DNA of 64,000 nucleotides, from assembly GCF_006438875.1 (NCBI RefSeq), contig NZ_RCZH01000002.1, forward strand, positions 368,385 through 432,384, read 5' to 3'. Both the position numbers and the translations under genes were made by a program. Below the pieces are notes generated by a model. The model was not told the origin of the DNA, ran no database searches, and worked only from the letters and a program-made list of their open reading frames with translations. Source of the DNA: Flavobacterium pectinovorum (GTDB lineage: Bacteria > Bacteroidota > Bacteroidia > Flavobacteriales > Flavobacteriaceae). This document shows positions 1 to 8,834 of the stretch, one piece after another. Numbering within the stretch: the first letter of the stretch is position 1; each line of letters begins with the position of its first letter.

Positions 1-50
1 ACGCTTAGGTTTTCTACATACAAAAGCGTCTCTTTATATTCGTGTTTCAT
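1..50 (-). CDS. ABC transporter ATP-binding protein (first 16 codons, runs off window)
   Basis: The start codon is at 50 on the minus strand and the frame leaves the window. Visible residues read MKHEYKETLLYVENLS; the 'LLYVENLS' strand is the usual opening of an ABC ATPase before Walker A, though no catalytic motif is in view. It begins two bases after the permease stop codon, so the two are almost certainly co-translated as the ATPase and channel of one importer. The call rests on this short stretch plus context. Confidence 0.7.
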   Translation of the reverse strand, partial: MKHEYKETLLYVENLS

Positions 51-52
51 AA

Positions 53-823
53 TTATATTTTTGAATATCTAAATACTACTTTTCTTAAATAATTTATTCC
101 AGCATCTAAGCCAAGACCTATTAATAAAATGATGATTTGAAGTGCAATAATTCTTCCGGTATTCATAAACTTATCAGAGTTTTTAATTAAAAACCCTAAA
201 CCTCCAGAAGCTACCACAATAGATTCTACCGTAACAAGCATCATCCAGGTAATGGCAAGATTTTGTCTGATTACATCAATTACATAATCTATTCTTCCTA
301 AAATAATGACCTGCACAAGAACTTCCCAACGATTACATTTTAGCATTTTTGCATGATCAAATTCTTCTTGCGGAATATCTTTAATAACAGCAATTAAGGA
401 TGTAGTTAAGAATGTAGTTAAGAAAATTACCAGAATCCAAACCTGCATCATTCGTGCTTCATGAATTACCATTGTGATATAAAATGAAAGTCCGGTAAAA
501 GGCAAAAATCTAAATTTTGTAATAAATTCAGAAATTGATTTTAATAGCGGAATTGGCCATGCATAAGCAAAGAACAAAGAAATGATTGTGGCTAAAAAAA
601 TCGAAATAAAACACAATTTCAACGAATTGAAAATGTGTACAACCAAACCTTCTCTGTACAAATCTGAAAAACCTGTTAAAACCTGAGCTGGGGAAGGAAA
701 AAGATGTTTTTCGCCAGATGTTGTTGCAAACCAAATAATAATCAAAAGAACTAACCAACCAACTAAAATAAGTGTTTTGTTTAGTTTTGATATTTTTTCA
801 AAGGGAGTTAAAATTTTTATCAT
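53..823 (-). CDS. ABC transporter permease, NitT/TauT/SsuC type
   Basis: A 256-residue inner-membrane permease with about six hydrophobic segments, beginning near residues 17-33. An EAA-type loop around residues 155-185 (FDHAKMLKCNRWEVLVQV) is where the ATPase docks. 'FPSPAQVLTGFSDL' near residue 42 matches the entry of nitrate/sulfonate/taurine permeases. It lies downstream of the binding-protein gene and two bases upstream of an ATPase gene, giving a complete importer. A terminator-like hairpin separates it from the binding-protein gene. The substrate cannot be told from sequence. Family confident, specificity open. Confidence 0.88.
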   Translation of the reverse strand: MIKILTPFEKISKLNKTLILVGWLVLLIIIWFATTSGEKHLFPSPAQVLTGFSDLYREGLVVHIFNSLKLCFISIFLATIISLFFAYAWPIPLLKSISEFITKFRFLPFTGLSFYITMVIHEARMMQVWILVIFLTTFLTTSLIAVIKDIPQEEFDHAKMLKCNRWEVLVQVIILGRIDYVIDVIRQNLAITWMMLVTVESIVVASGGLGFLIKNSDKFMNTGRIIALQIIILLIGLGLDAGINYLRKVVFRYSKI

Positions 824-835
824 GATAATTGTAAA

Positions 836-861
836 AAAGGCTATCTATTAAGATAGCCTTT
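836..861 (-). terminator. Hairpin with U-run between binding-protein and permease genes
   Basis: Arms AAAGGCTATCT and AGATAGCCTTT are perfectly complementary around a four-base loop. Read on the minus strand, the stem is followed by a run of six T. It sits between the stop of the SBP-OmpA gene and the start of the permease gene. It looks like an intrinsic terminator inside an operon and would give more binding protein than channel if leaky. Confidence 0.75.
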
Positions 862-869
862 AATTATTT

Positions 870-2684
870 TTATTTTAAGAAAGTAATAACAACACGTCTG
901 TTTAATGCTTTTCCAGAAGCAGTATTATTATCTGAAATTGGATCGTTTTGACCTTTTCCATCAACTAATTGAAAACGACTTGCAGGAATTCCTTTTTGTT
1001 TTAGGTAATCTACAACTGCTTGCGCTCTGCTTTTTGATAACGCTAAATTAGAATCTGGATTTCCAACATTGTCAGTATGTCCAACAACCGTTAATTTTGT
1101 ATTTTCTGCTTGTACTAAAAGGTTGTAAATTTTCTCTACTTCTTTACTGGATGAGTTTGAAATATCTGCACTTCCTGTATTGAAATTAATTTTCCATTCT
1201 CCAGAAGCTACTACTTCTTTTGCTTCAGCGCTATAATCTGCTTTATCTGCAGAAGTAGATTCGATGTCGTTGATGTTTTTTAAGAAGAACAAGTTTACTG
1301 CCTGATCGTAAGGAACAACTGCTCCTACGTTTTCATTAAATCCAAACGGATTCAATTCTGTCAAATATCCTGAAACCTGATTGTATACAGATTTGTATCT
1401 GTTTACACCATCTGATAATCCAAAATATTGCATTGCATCAGCGTAGTTAAATACTTTTGAACCACCCATATTATAAGTCAATCCAGCTTTTGTTCCTTGT
1501 TGTCCTTTGAACATTTTATACCAATAATCCGCTGTTTCAATTTTGTAAGTATCAGCAACTGCTTGTGAAGCTCTTACTTTCCAATCTTCGTAGTTTTTCA
1601 TTTGGTTTGAAGCCGTCAATGCCGATTTCAAAATATTAGAAACAATATCAGGATTTTTCACTGCCCATTCTTTCACTCCAATAAGAGCTGTTGGCATTTG
1701 GTTGTTGAATTCTTTTGTAGAAACAATATCAACAAAACCAGTCAATTTATCAAAAACTGTTTTATCTCCAGGCGTCCATGTTGCACAACCATCGATTTTT
1801 CTGTTAACAGATTTTCCAGTTAATTTTCCATCAACAACTTCTTTCAAAGTAACAGTCCATCCTGTTGTTTGAGATTTGATTAATTCTTCTGCTGATTTAA
1901 TATAATCGTCATTTTCTGATGGATAAATATTTACTGCTTCTGCATCATAAGTTGTTGGATCAGGATTTACTTTTAATCCGTTTGCAAAACAATAGTTTAC
2001 AGTAGTAACCCAGTCACCATCTCCAAGAACTGCAGATATCACAGAACCTTTCATAGATTTTGGATCTGATTTCCAGCTTGGAGGCCCAATCAATTTATCT
2101 TCACCATAACTCATACCTACAACACCCATAACTTGTAAGTGGTATTTGTCTTTTCCGTATTTTTCGTCTAATGATTTTTGAACTGAACTAATATAAAATG
2201 GCGCACCATCACCCATAATCATAACTGCAAAAACACTTTTATCTGAAGAAGGAAAAGCTTCACCTTTATCAAATTCCTCGATAAATTTCATTTGCATATT
2301 ACGCAATTCCGAAAGCCAGTCCTGACGAATAATTTCAAGATTAACTCCGTTTTTTTCCATCAATGATCCTTTTGTTGTTTTTGGACCACCGTTAGAAACA
2401 ATAATTCCAGACTGAGCATTCCAGGCATACGCTCCAATTTTCACTAAAGGTTTGTCTGCAACCTCTGTAGATATTTCTGTTGACGGAAGTGCAATTTTTG
2501 CAGCATTGGTAACATTATTAACGTCCGTTTGATTCAGCTCAATTCCATTTAATTGTTTTGAAACTGCAGTCTTAATTCCCGGAGAGATATAATAAACCCC
2601 ACCTAGAACTGCACCAATTCCAGCAATAACGATAAGTAACTCAGAAAAAGTTGTTAATTTTTCTGTTCTTAAAATTTTTCCCAT
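870..2684 (-). CDS. Membrane-anchored ABC substrate-binding protein fused to a C-terminal OmpA domain
   Basis: A 604-residue protein in three parts. Residues about 13-33 form one uncleaved hydrophobic anchor with no lipobox. Residues about 80-480 resemble SsuA/NMT1-type periplasmic binding proteins (early 'VKIGAYAWNAQSG', later 'SALTASNQ', 'ADYWYKMF'). Residues about 497-604 are an OmpA/MotB peptidoglycan-binding domain with 'GHTDNVGNPDSNLALSKSRA' and 'NRRVVITF'. The predicted protein is fixed in the inner membrane, grips peptidoglycan and presents a ligand-binding domain in the periplasm. The fusion is unusual, because binding proteins are normally soluble or lipid-anchored. The gene follows the PspA-like gene by 28 bases and precedes the permease. 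Confidence 0.85.
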   Translation of the reverse strand: MGKILRTEKLTTFSELLIVIAGIGAVLGGVYYISPGIKTAVSKQLNGIELNQTDVNNVTNAAKIALPSTEISTEVADKPLVKIGAYAWNAQSGIIVSNGGPKTTKGSLMEKNGVNLEIIRQDWLSELRNMQMKFIEEFDKGEAFPSSDKSVFAVMIMGDGAPFYISSVQKSLDEKYGKDKYHLQVMGVVGMSYGEDKLIGPPSWKSDPKSMKGSVISAVLGDGDWVTTVNYCFANGLKVNPDPTTYDAEAVNIYPSENDDYIKSAEELIKSQTTGWTVTLKEVVDGKLTGKSVNRKIDGCATWTPGDKTVFDKLTGFVDIVSTKEFNNQMPTALIGVKEWAVKNPDIVSNILKSALTASNQMKNYEDWKVRASQAVADTYKIETADYWYKMFKGQQGTKAGLTYNMGGSKVFNYADAMQYFGLSDGVNRYKSVYNQVSGYLTELNPFGFNENVGAVVPYDQAVNLFFLKNINDIESTSADKADYSAEAKEVVASGEWKINFNTGSADISNSSSKEVEKIYNLLVQAENTKLTVVGHTDNVGNPDSNLALSKSRAQAVVDYLKQKGIPASRFQLVDGKGQNDPISDNNTASGKALNRRVVITFLK

Positions 2685-2712
2685 TTTTATCTAAAAATTA
2701 AATTTAATTGTA

Positions 2713-3834
2713 TTAAAAAATATCTCCAAAACCACCGCTAGATAATTTATCGTCTTTGGTCATTTTATAATTTGGACTTGTATATTTTGTTGAGTCCGGA
2801 ATTGTATTATCTCCTGTTTTAATTTCATCAGCCAATGAATCTAGTCTTGAATAAAGTTCATCATTATCAACAGAATATTTAGAAGTTAATGCATCAATGT
2901 CGATTAAGTTTTCTGAAGTTCTGGCAATATCTAATGCAATAGTAGATGTAACCACTTCAAGAGCATATTCTAATTCCCAGTCTTTAGTAAACATCATCGC
3001 ACTTTTTGCACTTTCTGTTGCCTCTTTTGCATTTTTGGCAAATTCATATTCCTTCTGAAGCATCTTAACAGTAACATCAAAATCAGCAATTTTAATGTCA
3101 ATAGCCGTTCCAGCCAATGTCAGTTTACGATCCATTTTTCCTAAAACATTGGCACGAACACCATATTTTTGGATAAAACTTTTGCTTTGTTCGTATTGAG
3201 TTGAAACTCTTTGAGAATCGCTTAACTTTCTGGCTAATTCACTTTGCAGGGCTACATACTCATCCGTATCTTTTGCCGCAACGCCATTTTGTTTCACCAT
3301 TTCATCCATCGCCGATTTCAATTTTTCTGACTGACGCTGTAAACTCAACACATCTTCCTGAAATCCTTTGGCTTCTTTTTCAGATTTGCTGGCTTCAATT
3401 TCCATTTCATTTTTAAGACCTTTTAGCTTCGCTTTAGTATTCTTAAAAACTTCACGGTTTTTAACCATTTTCTGTTTTTGCTCTTCCAACTCATTAAAAG
3501 GATTACTTTGAATTAATGCTTTATGAATATTTTTTGTTGCAAAACGAAGACTTTTCATTATAACGGGAGCCATCATAACCAGAAAAACTAAAAATACTCC
3601 TGTCGCTGATAAAGCTATTGCCTGACCCAACATTGTAAATAATGGCGGAATAATATAGGTCCAGATTAAATATCCTCCAACTCCTAGTAAACCTAACGCC
3701 AAAGCCAAAAACAATGACTTCTCTCCTTTTTTAAGCGCGCCTGATTTTAAAGCAATTTCTCCTTTAGACTCGTCAAAATGTTTAAGTATTGGCAGCGTCA
3801 AAAGTGTGCTTCTTTCTTGTTCAAATTTATCCAT
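2713..3834 (-). CDS. PspA/IM30-like protein with two N-terminal membrane segments
   Basis: A 373-residue protein with two hydrophobic segments at about residues 41-62 and 73-95, then a long charged helical region at about 110-300 rich in K, E, Q and A with heptad character. The tail is acidic and ends GGFGDIF. The helical part resembles the PspA/Vipp1 family that coats and bends membranes, but classical PspA lacks transmembrane helices, so this is a distant or analogous relative. The start codon overlaps the upstream stop by one base, which implies coupling. The role is inferred as membrane support or gating for the adjoining ABC system. I do not recognise a named family with confidence. Confidence 0.6.
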   Translation of the reverse strand: MDKFEQERSTLLTLPILKHFDESKGEIALKSGALKKGEKSLFLALALGLLGVGGYLIWTYIIPPLFTMLGQAIALSATGVFLVFLVMMAPVIMKSLRFATKNIHKALIQSNPFNELEEQKQKMVKNREVFKNTKAKLKGLKNEMEIEASKSEKEAKGFQEDVLSLQRQSEKLKSAMDEMVKQNGVAAKDTDEYVALQSELARKLSDSQRVSTQYEQSKSFIQKYGVRANVLGKMDRKLTLAGTAIDIKIADFDVTVKMLQKEYEFAKNAKEATESAKSAMMFTKDWELEYALEVVTSTIALDIARTSENLIDIDALTSKYSVDNDELYSRLDSLADEIKTGDNTIPDSTKYTSPNYKMTKDDKLSSGGFGDIF

Positions 3835-4511
3835 TATTGTAAATATTGATTGATTCCTGTTATTACAGTATTGATTGATGTTAATATTTTTTGTTTTGCC
3901 AGATTATTCGCTTCCATTTTCAATTGAATTTCTGAAAGCTGTTCCATATTAACAGGATCAATTTTTTGAAGTTCTATTTTTTTAGCTTCTAATTCTTTTT
4001 GAAGTTCAATAATTTTGGCTTCTAAATCAGAAATGCTCTTGGATAAATTATATTTCTCTTTTGTAATTGTATTATCTAATTCGGCTTTTTTGTTTTTTCC
4101 AATAGTATCATATTTTGTATGTACTTTTTCAATTTCTGTAATATAAAAACTCCCTTTTTGCAAAAGAAAATCTTTAGTCAAATCAGATTGAATTGATTTT
4201 CCCATTGCAAAAGCCATCTGATAACTTTGCGGATTTGTAACTCCAACTGCCATGACCGATTTATAAAGTTCAAAAAAGTCAAACCCAGCTTCATTCAATG
4301 ACTCAAAACCTTTGTTGTAAACTTCAAAAATTTCGTTTAAAAAAGGGTTTGTCGATGAATTTGTTGGAAATGATTCTGTAATTTGATTCGGAAATTTATT
4401 TTCTGTGGTTGGTAAAATGGGAGCCGATGGTTGAGTTGCAACTTTGCCCTCTGATTGATCTGTCTCGTCATTAATGAAAAGACTCTTCCAATTAAAACTT
4501 TCTTTTGCCAT
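3834..4511 (-). CDS. Hypothetical coiled-coil protein, first gene of the ABC/OmpA operon
   Basis: A 225-residue protein without signal peptide or membrane segment, so probably cytoplasmic. Residues 1-60 are polar and low-complexity. Residues about 60-125 form a mixed region ('NPFLNEIFEVYNKGFESL'), and residues about 130-215 are a strongly charged coiled coil ('LEAKIIELQKELEAKKIELQ'). I do not recognise the family. Its stop overlaps the start of the PspA-like gene, so it belongs to the same transcript and may be a soluble partner of that protein. The start is the first ATG after a long AT-rich leader. Confidence 0.6.
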   Translation of the reverse strand: MAKESFNWKSLFINDETDQSEGKVATQPSAPILPTTENKFPNQITESFPTNSSTNPFLNEIFEVYNKGFESLNEAGFDFFELYKSVMAVGVTNPQSYQMAFAMGKSIQSDLTKDFLLQKGSFYITEIEKVHTKYDTIGKNKKAELDNTITKEKYNLSKSISDLEAKIIELQKELEAKKIELQKIDPVNMEQLSEIQLKMEANNLAKQKILTSINTVITGINQYLQ

Positions 4512-4866
4512 GTTTGTAGGTGATCTATTTTTTAATAACTTTTTGGTTGTTAAATGTTATACGCAGAAAGTGTTAAAAAGTTACTCATTTTAAAAATATA
4601 AATATATACTTTTTTAAAAATATAACGTAACTATTTTATTATCAGATCGATTAATTGTAATCTATATTAAAAAAAAATCTTTACTTATTTTACTTCCCTG
4701 TAAAACATAGCTGTAAAACAGAATCGCAAAAATACTTAATAAAAAATCAATTACAGCATAATTTGTTTAATTTTGTAAGTATTTACTTAAATGTAAGTAT
4801 TTAATTATTTTTGAAATTTCCCTATTTTAAAGTACTGATTCAGAACAATTTAATTTTTTCGCATAA
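4512..4866. other. AT-rich intergenic leader of the ABC/OmpA operon
   Basis: No coding frame is supported here. It separates the operon start at 4511 from the atpG terminator. Two direct copies of GTAAGTATTTA lie at 4775-4785 and 4793-4803, 18 bases apart, and the first overlaps the palindrome TAAGTATTTACTTA. These could be operator half-sites. No good TAnnTTTG box was found near the start. Confidence 0.4.
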
Positions 4867-4896
4867 AAAAAGCCAACAAATTAATGTTGGCTTTTT
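4867..4896 (-). terminator. Rho-independent terminator of the atp operon
   Basis: Twelve-base arms AAAAAGCCAACA and TGTTGGCTTTTT pair perfectly around a six-base loop, and a T-tract follows on the minus strand. It begins 20 bases after the atpG stop codon and closes the sprE-to-atpG gene string. Confidence 0.9.
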
Positions 4897-4916
4897 AAAA
4901 ATTTTAAAACTATTCT

Positions 4917-5777
4917 TTATCCGTTCAAGGCTTCAGCTCCACCAACGATCTCTAAGATCTCATTAGTAATAGATGCCTGACGTGCTTTATTGTAAGTCAA
5001 TTTCAATTGGTTTCTCAATTCAGTTGCGTTGTCAGTTGCCTTGTGCATTGCTGTCATACGCGCTCCATGTTCTGAAGCAAATGAATCACGAATACCTTTA
5101 TACAATTGTGTTTTTAATGATTTAGGAATCAAAGTCAACACAATTTCTTCTTTTGAAGGCTCAAAAATATAATCTCCGCCAGAAACCGGTACATCAGATT
5201 TAATTGGAGCTAACGGTAAAAACTGCTCTGTTTGAACAATTTGCGTAGCTGCATTTTTAAACTGATTGTAGATCAATTCAATTCTGTCGTATTCTCCTGA
5301 TAAAAATTTCTCAGTTAAATTATCTGCAATTCCAGCAACATTATCAAAAGTTAAATGATCAAAAATTGCATTATGGTGACCGTGAACTTTGAACGTTTTA
5401 CTTAAAACATCATTCCCTTTTTTTCCAATAGGAAAAATGTCAACTTGTTTTCCTGCGTAAAACTGAGCACGATTTTTTGCTTCTTTAATTACGTTAGTAT
5501 TAAATGCACCACATAAACCTCTATTTGAAGTTATAGCAACAAGCAATACTTTTTTTACTTCACGTTGTGTTGTATAATCTCCTCCAACTTCACCATCAAG
5601 TGTAGCAGAAAGATTTTGCAACAACTCCGTTAATTTCTCGGCATAAGGGCGCATCGCAGTGATTGCATCTTGTGCTTTCTTAAGCTTTGCTGCAGAAACC
5701 ATTTTCATAGCCGATGTAATTTGCATCGTCGATGAAACGGAAGTAATTCTATTACGGATTTCCTTTAAATTTGCCAT
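4917..5777 (-). CDS. atpG: ATP synthase F1 gamma subunit
   Basis: At 286 residues it has the normal family length. The N-terminal helix 'MANLKEIRNRITSVSSTMQI' and following 'TSAMKMVSAAKLKKAQ' are the diagnostic rotor-shaft sequence. The C-terminal helix 'ATELRNQLKLTYNKARQASI' matches the end that sits inside the alpha3beta3 ring. The protein is the rotating shaft on the cytoplasmic side of the membrane. It is the last gene of the cluster, 91 bases after atpA, with a perfect 18-bp hairpin in that gap and a terminator just downstream. atpD and atpC are not adjacent, which is usual in Bacteroidota. Confidence 0.98.
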   Translation of the reverse strand: MANLKEIRNRITSVSSTMQITSAMKMVSAAKLKKAQDAITAMRPYAEKLTELLQNLSATLDGEVGGDYTTQREVKKVLLVAITSNRGLCGAFNTNVIKEAKNRAQFYAGKQVDIFPIGKKGNDVLSKTFKVHGHHNAIFDHLTFDNVAGIADNLTEKFLSGEYDRIELIYNQFKNAATQIVQTEQFLPLAPIKSDVPVSGGDYIFEPSKEEIVLTLIPKSLKTQLYKGIRDSFASEHGARMTAMHKATDNATELRNQLKLTYNKARQASITNEILEIVGGAEALNG

Positions 5778-5805
5778 TTGTCGATTAAAAAATGTGACAA
5801 TTTGA

Positions 5806-5855
5806 AAATTAGATAATTAGAAAGTCTCCTGAGATGTTTTCTAATTATCTAATTT
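5806..5855 (-). repeat. Perfect 18-bp hairpin between atpA and atpG
   Basis: Arms at 5806-5823 and 5838-5855 are exact reverse complements (AAATTAGATAATTAGAAA) with a 14-base loop. A further TTATCTAATTAG copy overlaps the atpA end at 5861-5872. The stem is A/T-dominated and has no clean U-run, so it looks more like an mRNA-stability or processing element than a strong terminator. Confidence 0.7.
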
Positions 5856-5868
5856 ACGAATTATCTAA

Positions 5869-7446
5869 TTAGATATATTTTGCTGAAATTTCTTTTGCTG
5901 CTTTTTCGATAACATCAGTAATGTTGTCATCTAACTTACCAGCTTTCAACGCATTAAGCGTATCTTTATGTTTACTGTTTAAGTAAGCTAAGAAATCAGC
6001 TTCAAATTCTTTTACTTTATTTACAGGAACACTTTTCAATAAGTTTTTAGAACCTGCATAAATAATAGCTACTTGATTTTCTACTGGATAAGGATCGTTC
6101 AAACCTTGTTTCAAGATCTCAACGTTTCTTCTTCCTTTTTCAATTACATTTAAAGTAACAGAATCTAAGTCAGAACCAAATTTAGCGAAAGCTTCTAATT
6201 CACGGAATTGAGCTTGGTCTAATTTTAAAGTTCCAGAAACTTTTTTCATAGATTTAATCTGAGCATTACCTCCAACACGAGATACAGAAATACCTACGTT
6301 GATCGCAGGACGAACTCCAGAGTTGAACAAATCTCCATCAAGGAAAATCTGACCATCTGTAATCGAAATTACGTTTGTTGGGATATATGCAGAAACGTCT
6401 CCAGCCTGAGTCTCAATAATTGGTAAAGCAGTCAAAGAACCACCACCTTTTACGATAGACTTAATAGAATCCGGTAAATCGTTCATGTTCTTAGCAATTC
6501 CATTATCTGCAATTACTTTACAAGCACGCTCTAATAAACGAGAGTGTAAGTAGAAAACGTCTCCAGGATATGCCTCACGTCCCGGTGGTCTTCTTAATAA
6601 AAGAGAAACCTCACGGTAAGCTACAGCTTGTTTAGATAAATCATCATAAACAATTAAAGCCGGACGACCTGAATCTCTAAAATATTCTCCAATTGCAGCA
6701 CCTGCGAAAGGAGCATAAACTTGCATTGGAGCTGGATCAGAAGCATTAGCTGCAACAATAACTGTATAAGCCATTGCACCTTTTTCTTCTAACATTTTAG
6801 CAATTCCTGCTACAGTTGAAGCTTTTTGCCCAATTGCAACATATATACAGAATACAGGTTTTCCTGCATCGTAAAATTCTTTTTGATTTAAGATTGTATC
6901 GATACAAACAGTTGATTTACCTGTTTGACGGTCACCAATAACAAGCTCACGTTGTCCACGACCAACCGGGATCATAGCATCTACTGCTTTAATACCTGTT
7001 TGTAATGGCTCAGTTACTGGCTGACGAAAGATAACTCCAGGAGCTTTTCTTTCCAAAGGCATCTCGTATAAATCTCCACCAATTGGTCCTTTTCCATCAA
7101 TTGGAAAACCAAGAGTGTTAACTACACGTCCTACCATTTGCTCACCTACTTTAAGAGAAGCAATACGCTGTGTTCTTTTTGCTATTGATCCTTCTTTGAT
7201 TCCAGTTGATGGTCCTAAAAGTACCACACCAACATTGTCTTCTTCAAGGTTCAATACAATAGCTTCAAGTCCGTTTTCAAATTCAACTAACTCACCGTAT
7301 TGTACATTAGACAGCCCGTAAATACGAGCAATACCGTCTCCAACTTGAAGTACCGTTCCTACTTCCTCTAGCGTAGCACCAGATTCAAAACCTTCTACTT
7401 GCTTTCTTAATATTGCTGAAATTTCAGCAGGTTTGATTTCCGCCAT
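5869..7446 (-). CDS. atpA: ATP synthase F1 alpha subunit
   Basis: At 525 residues it is full length. Walker A is present as GDRQTGKST, the Walker B region as '[17 protein letters not shown]', and the arginine-finger segment as '[15 protein letters not shown]'. The N-terminal stretch '[13 protein letters not shown]' is the delta-subunit contact. It forms the non-catalytic nucleotide-binding subunit of the F1 hexamer. It starts 39 bases after the atpH stop. Nothing in the sequence departs from the family. Confidence 0.99.
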   Translation of the reverse strand: MAEIKPAEISAILRKQVEGFESGATLEEVGTVLQVGDGIARIYGLSNVQYGELVEFENGLEAIVLNLEEDNVGVVLLGPSTGIKEGSIAKRTQRIASLKVGEQMVGRVVNTLGFPIDGKGPIGGDLYEMPLERKAPGVIFRQPVTEPLQTGIKAVDAMIPVGRGQRELVIGDRQTGKSTVCIDTILNQKEFYDAGKPVFCIYVAIGQKASTVAGIAKMLEEKGAMAYTVIVAANASDPAPMQVYAPFAGAAIGEYFRDSGRPALIVYDDLSKQAVAYREVSLLLRRPPGREAYPGDVFYLHSRLLERACKVIADNGIAKNMNDLPDSIKSIVKGGGSLTALPIIETQAGDVSAYIPTNVISITDGQIFLDGDLFNSGVRPAINVGISVSRVGGNAQIKSMKKVSGTLKLDQAQFRELEAFAKFGSDLDSVTLNVIEKGRRNVEILKQGLNDPYPVENQVAIIYAGSKNLLKSVPVNKVKEFEADFLAYLNSKHKDTLNALKAGKLDDNITDVIEKAAKEISAKYI

Positions 7447-7485
7447 CTTAAATTTATAATTTAGACACTTTTATGTGTAATAAAA

Positions 7486-8016
7486 CTAATTACTTAACTC
7501 TCTTTTTAATACCTGCAATCTGTTTGCAACAGAAGCATTGTATTGTTGATCACCTATTCTTAAAATAAATCCTCCAATAATTGATGGATCTACTATATTT
7601 TCTATTGTTATTTTTTTATCTGATAAAGTTGCAATTTTAGCCAAAACTTTAGCTTCTAAAGCAGCATCCATAGGAATAGCGGTTGTAACTTTCGCTACTT
7701 CAACACCATTACTTTCATCAAATAATTTATTGTATTCCAGAGCAATCGTCTCAAGAATTTCAAATCTTTTGTTTTCAAACAATAAATGAAACAACCCTTT
7801 GGTTATGCCATTTACATTTGCGAAAACTTCTAAAAGAGCACTTTCTTTAACTTCAACTTTAGTTGGGCTTTGGATAAAGGTACTCAATTCTAAATTGGAA
7901 CCAATTGTTGAAGCAATTGATTTCATATCGTTACTGACCGCTTCGGCAACACCTTTAGAGTTTGCTAAGTCCAGAATTGCTTTTGCATAACGAATTGCTG
8001 CTCTTGTACTTGCCAT
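7486..8016 (-). CDS. atpH: ATP synthase F1 delta subunit
   Basis: A 176-residue protein of the OSCP/delta family that joins the top of F1 to the b-subunit stalk. The N-terminal helical domain begins 'MASTRAAIRYAKAILDLAN', and the conserved C-terminal motif 'DPSIIGGFILRIGDQQYNAS' near residues 143-162 is clear. It begins four bases after the atpF stop, so the two stalk genes are likely translationally coupled. Confidence 0.97.
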   Translation of the reverse strand: MASTRAAIRYAKAILDLANSKGVAEAVSNDMKSIASTIGSNLELSTFIQSPTKVEVKESALLEVFANVNGITKGLFHLLFENKRFEILETIALEYNKLFDESNGVEVAKVTTAIPMDAALEAKVLAKIATLSDKKITIENIVDPSIIGGFILRIGDQQYNASVANRLQVLKRELSN

Positions 8017-8020
8017 AATC

Positions 8021-8512
8021 TTAGTTTAGCTTTACGTCACCTAACATTTTCTCTACTAATTTAGTTTGAGATTCTTTGTTAGATAATTCATCTTTCAATA
8101 ATTTTTCAGCAATGCTTAATGATAAAGTTGAAACTTGTAATTTCAATTCTGCCATAGCTGCATTTTTTTCACTTTGGATAGCTACTTTTGCCTGCTCAAT
8201 TAATTTTTGACCTTGTTCTTGTGCTTCGTTTTTAGAATCAGCAATAATTTGCTCTTTCATTTCACGAGCTTCTTTTAACATTGCATCACGTTCCGCACGA
8301 GCTTCTCTCAAGATACGCTCATTATCTGCAGTTAAATTCTGCATTTCTAAACGTGCAGCTTCAGCAGATGCTAAAGCATTGTTGATAGATTCCTCACGGC
8401 TTTTTACAGCTCCTAAAATAGGTTTCCAAGCAAATTTTGCCAAAAGAATGAAGAAAACAATAAAGATAATTGTTGTCCAAAAAATTAAACTTTCTGGTGA
8501 AGTTAATTGCAT
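8021..8512 (-). CDS. atpF: ATP synthase F0 b subunit
   Basis: A 163-residue protein with one N-terminal membrane helix (about residues 8-28, 'LIFWTTIIFIVFFILLAKFA') followed by 'WKPILGAVKSREESINNAL' and a long charged helix with the right-handed coiled-coil character of stator b subunits. It anchors the peripheral stalk in the membrane and contacts delta. The gene is separated from atpE by 81 bases that hold a terminator-like hairpin, so its transcription may be lower than that of atpE. Confidence 0.97.
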   Translation of the reverse strand: MQLTSPESLIFWTTIIFIVFFILLAKFAWKPILGAVKSREESINNALASAEAARLEMQNLTADNERILREARAERDAMLKEAREMKEQIIADSKNEAQEQGQKLIEQAKVAIQSEKNAAMAELKLQVSTLSLSIAEKLLKDELSNKESQTKLVEKMLGDVKLN

Positions 8513-8549
8513 AACAGTATATATTTAAAAATTGTTTATCGTTTTTTAA

Positions 8550-8584
8550 AAAACTTCCTGAAGCCAACCGCTACAGGAAGTTTT
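8550..8584 (-). terminator. Terminator-like hairpin between atpE and atpF
   Basis: Arms AAAACTTCCTG (8550-8560) and CAGGAAGTTTT (8574-8584) pair perfectly around a 13-base loop. On the minus strand the stem runs into six T. It begins 10 bases after the atpE stop and lies upstream of atpF. Partial read-through would let the c-subunit mRNA accumulate over distal genes, fitting the many c subunits per enzyme. Confidence 0.75.
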
Positions 8585-8593
8585 AGATTTTAA

Positions 8594-8812
<219 letters not shown>

Positions 8813-8834
8813 TTAATAATTAATAAAACTCTGA

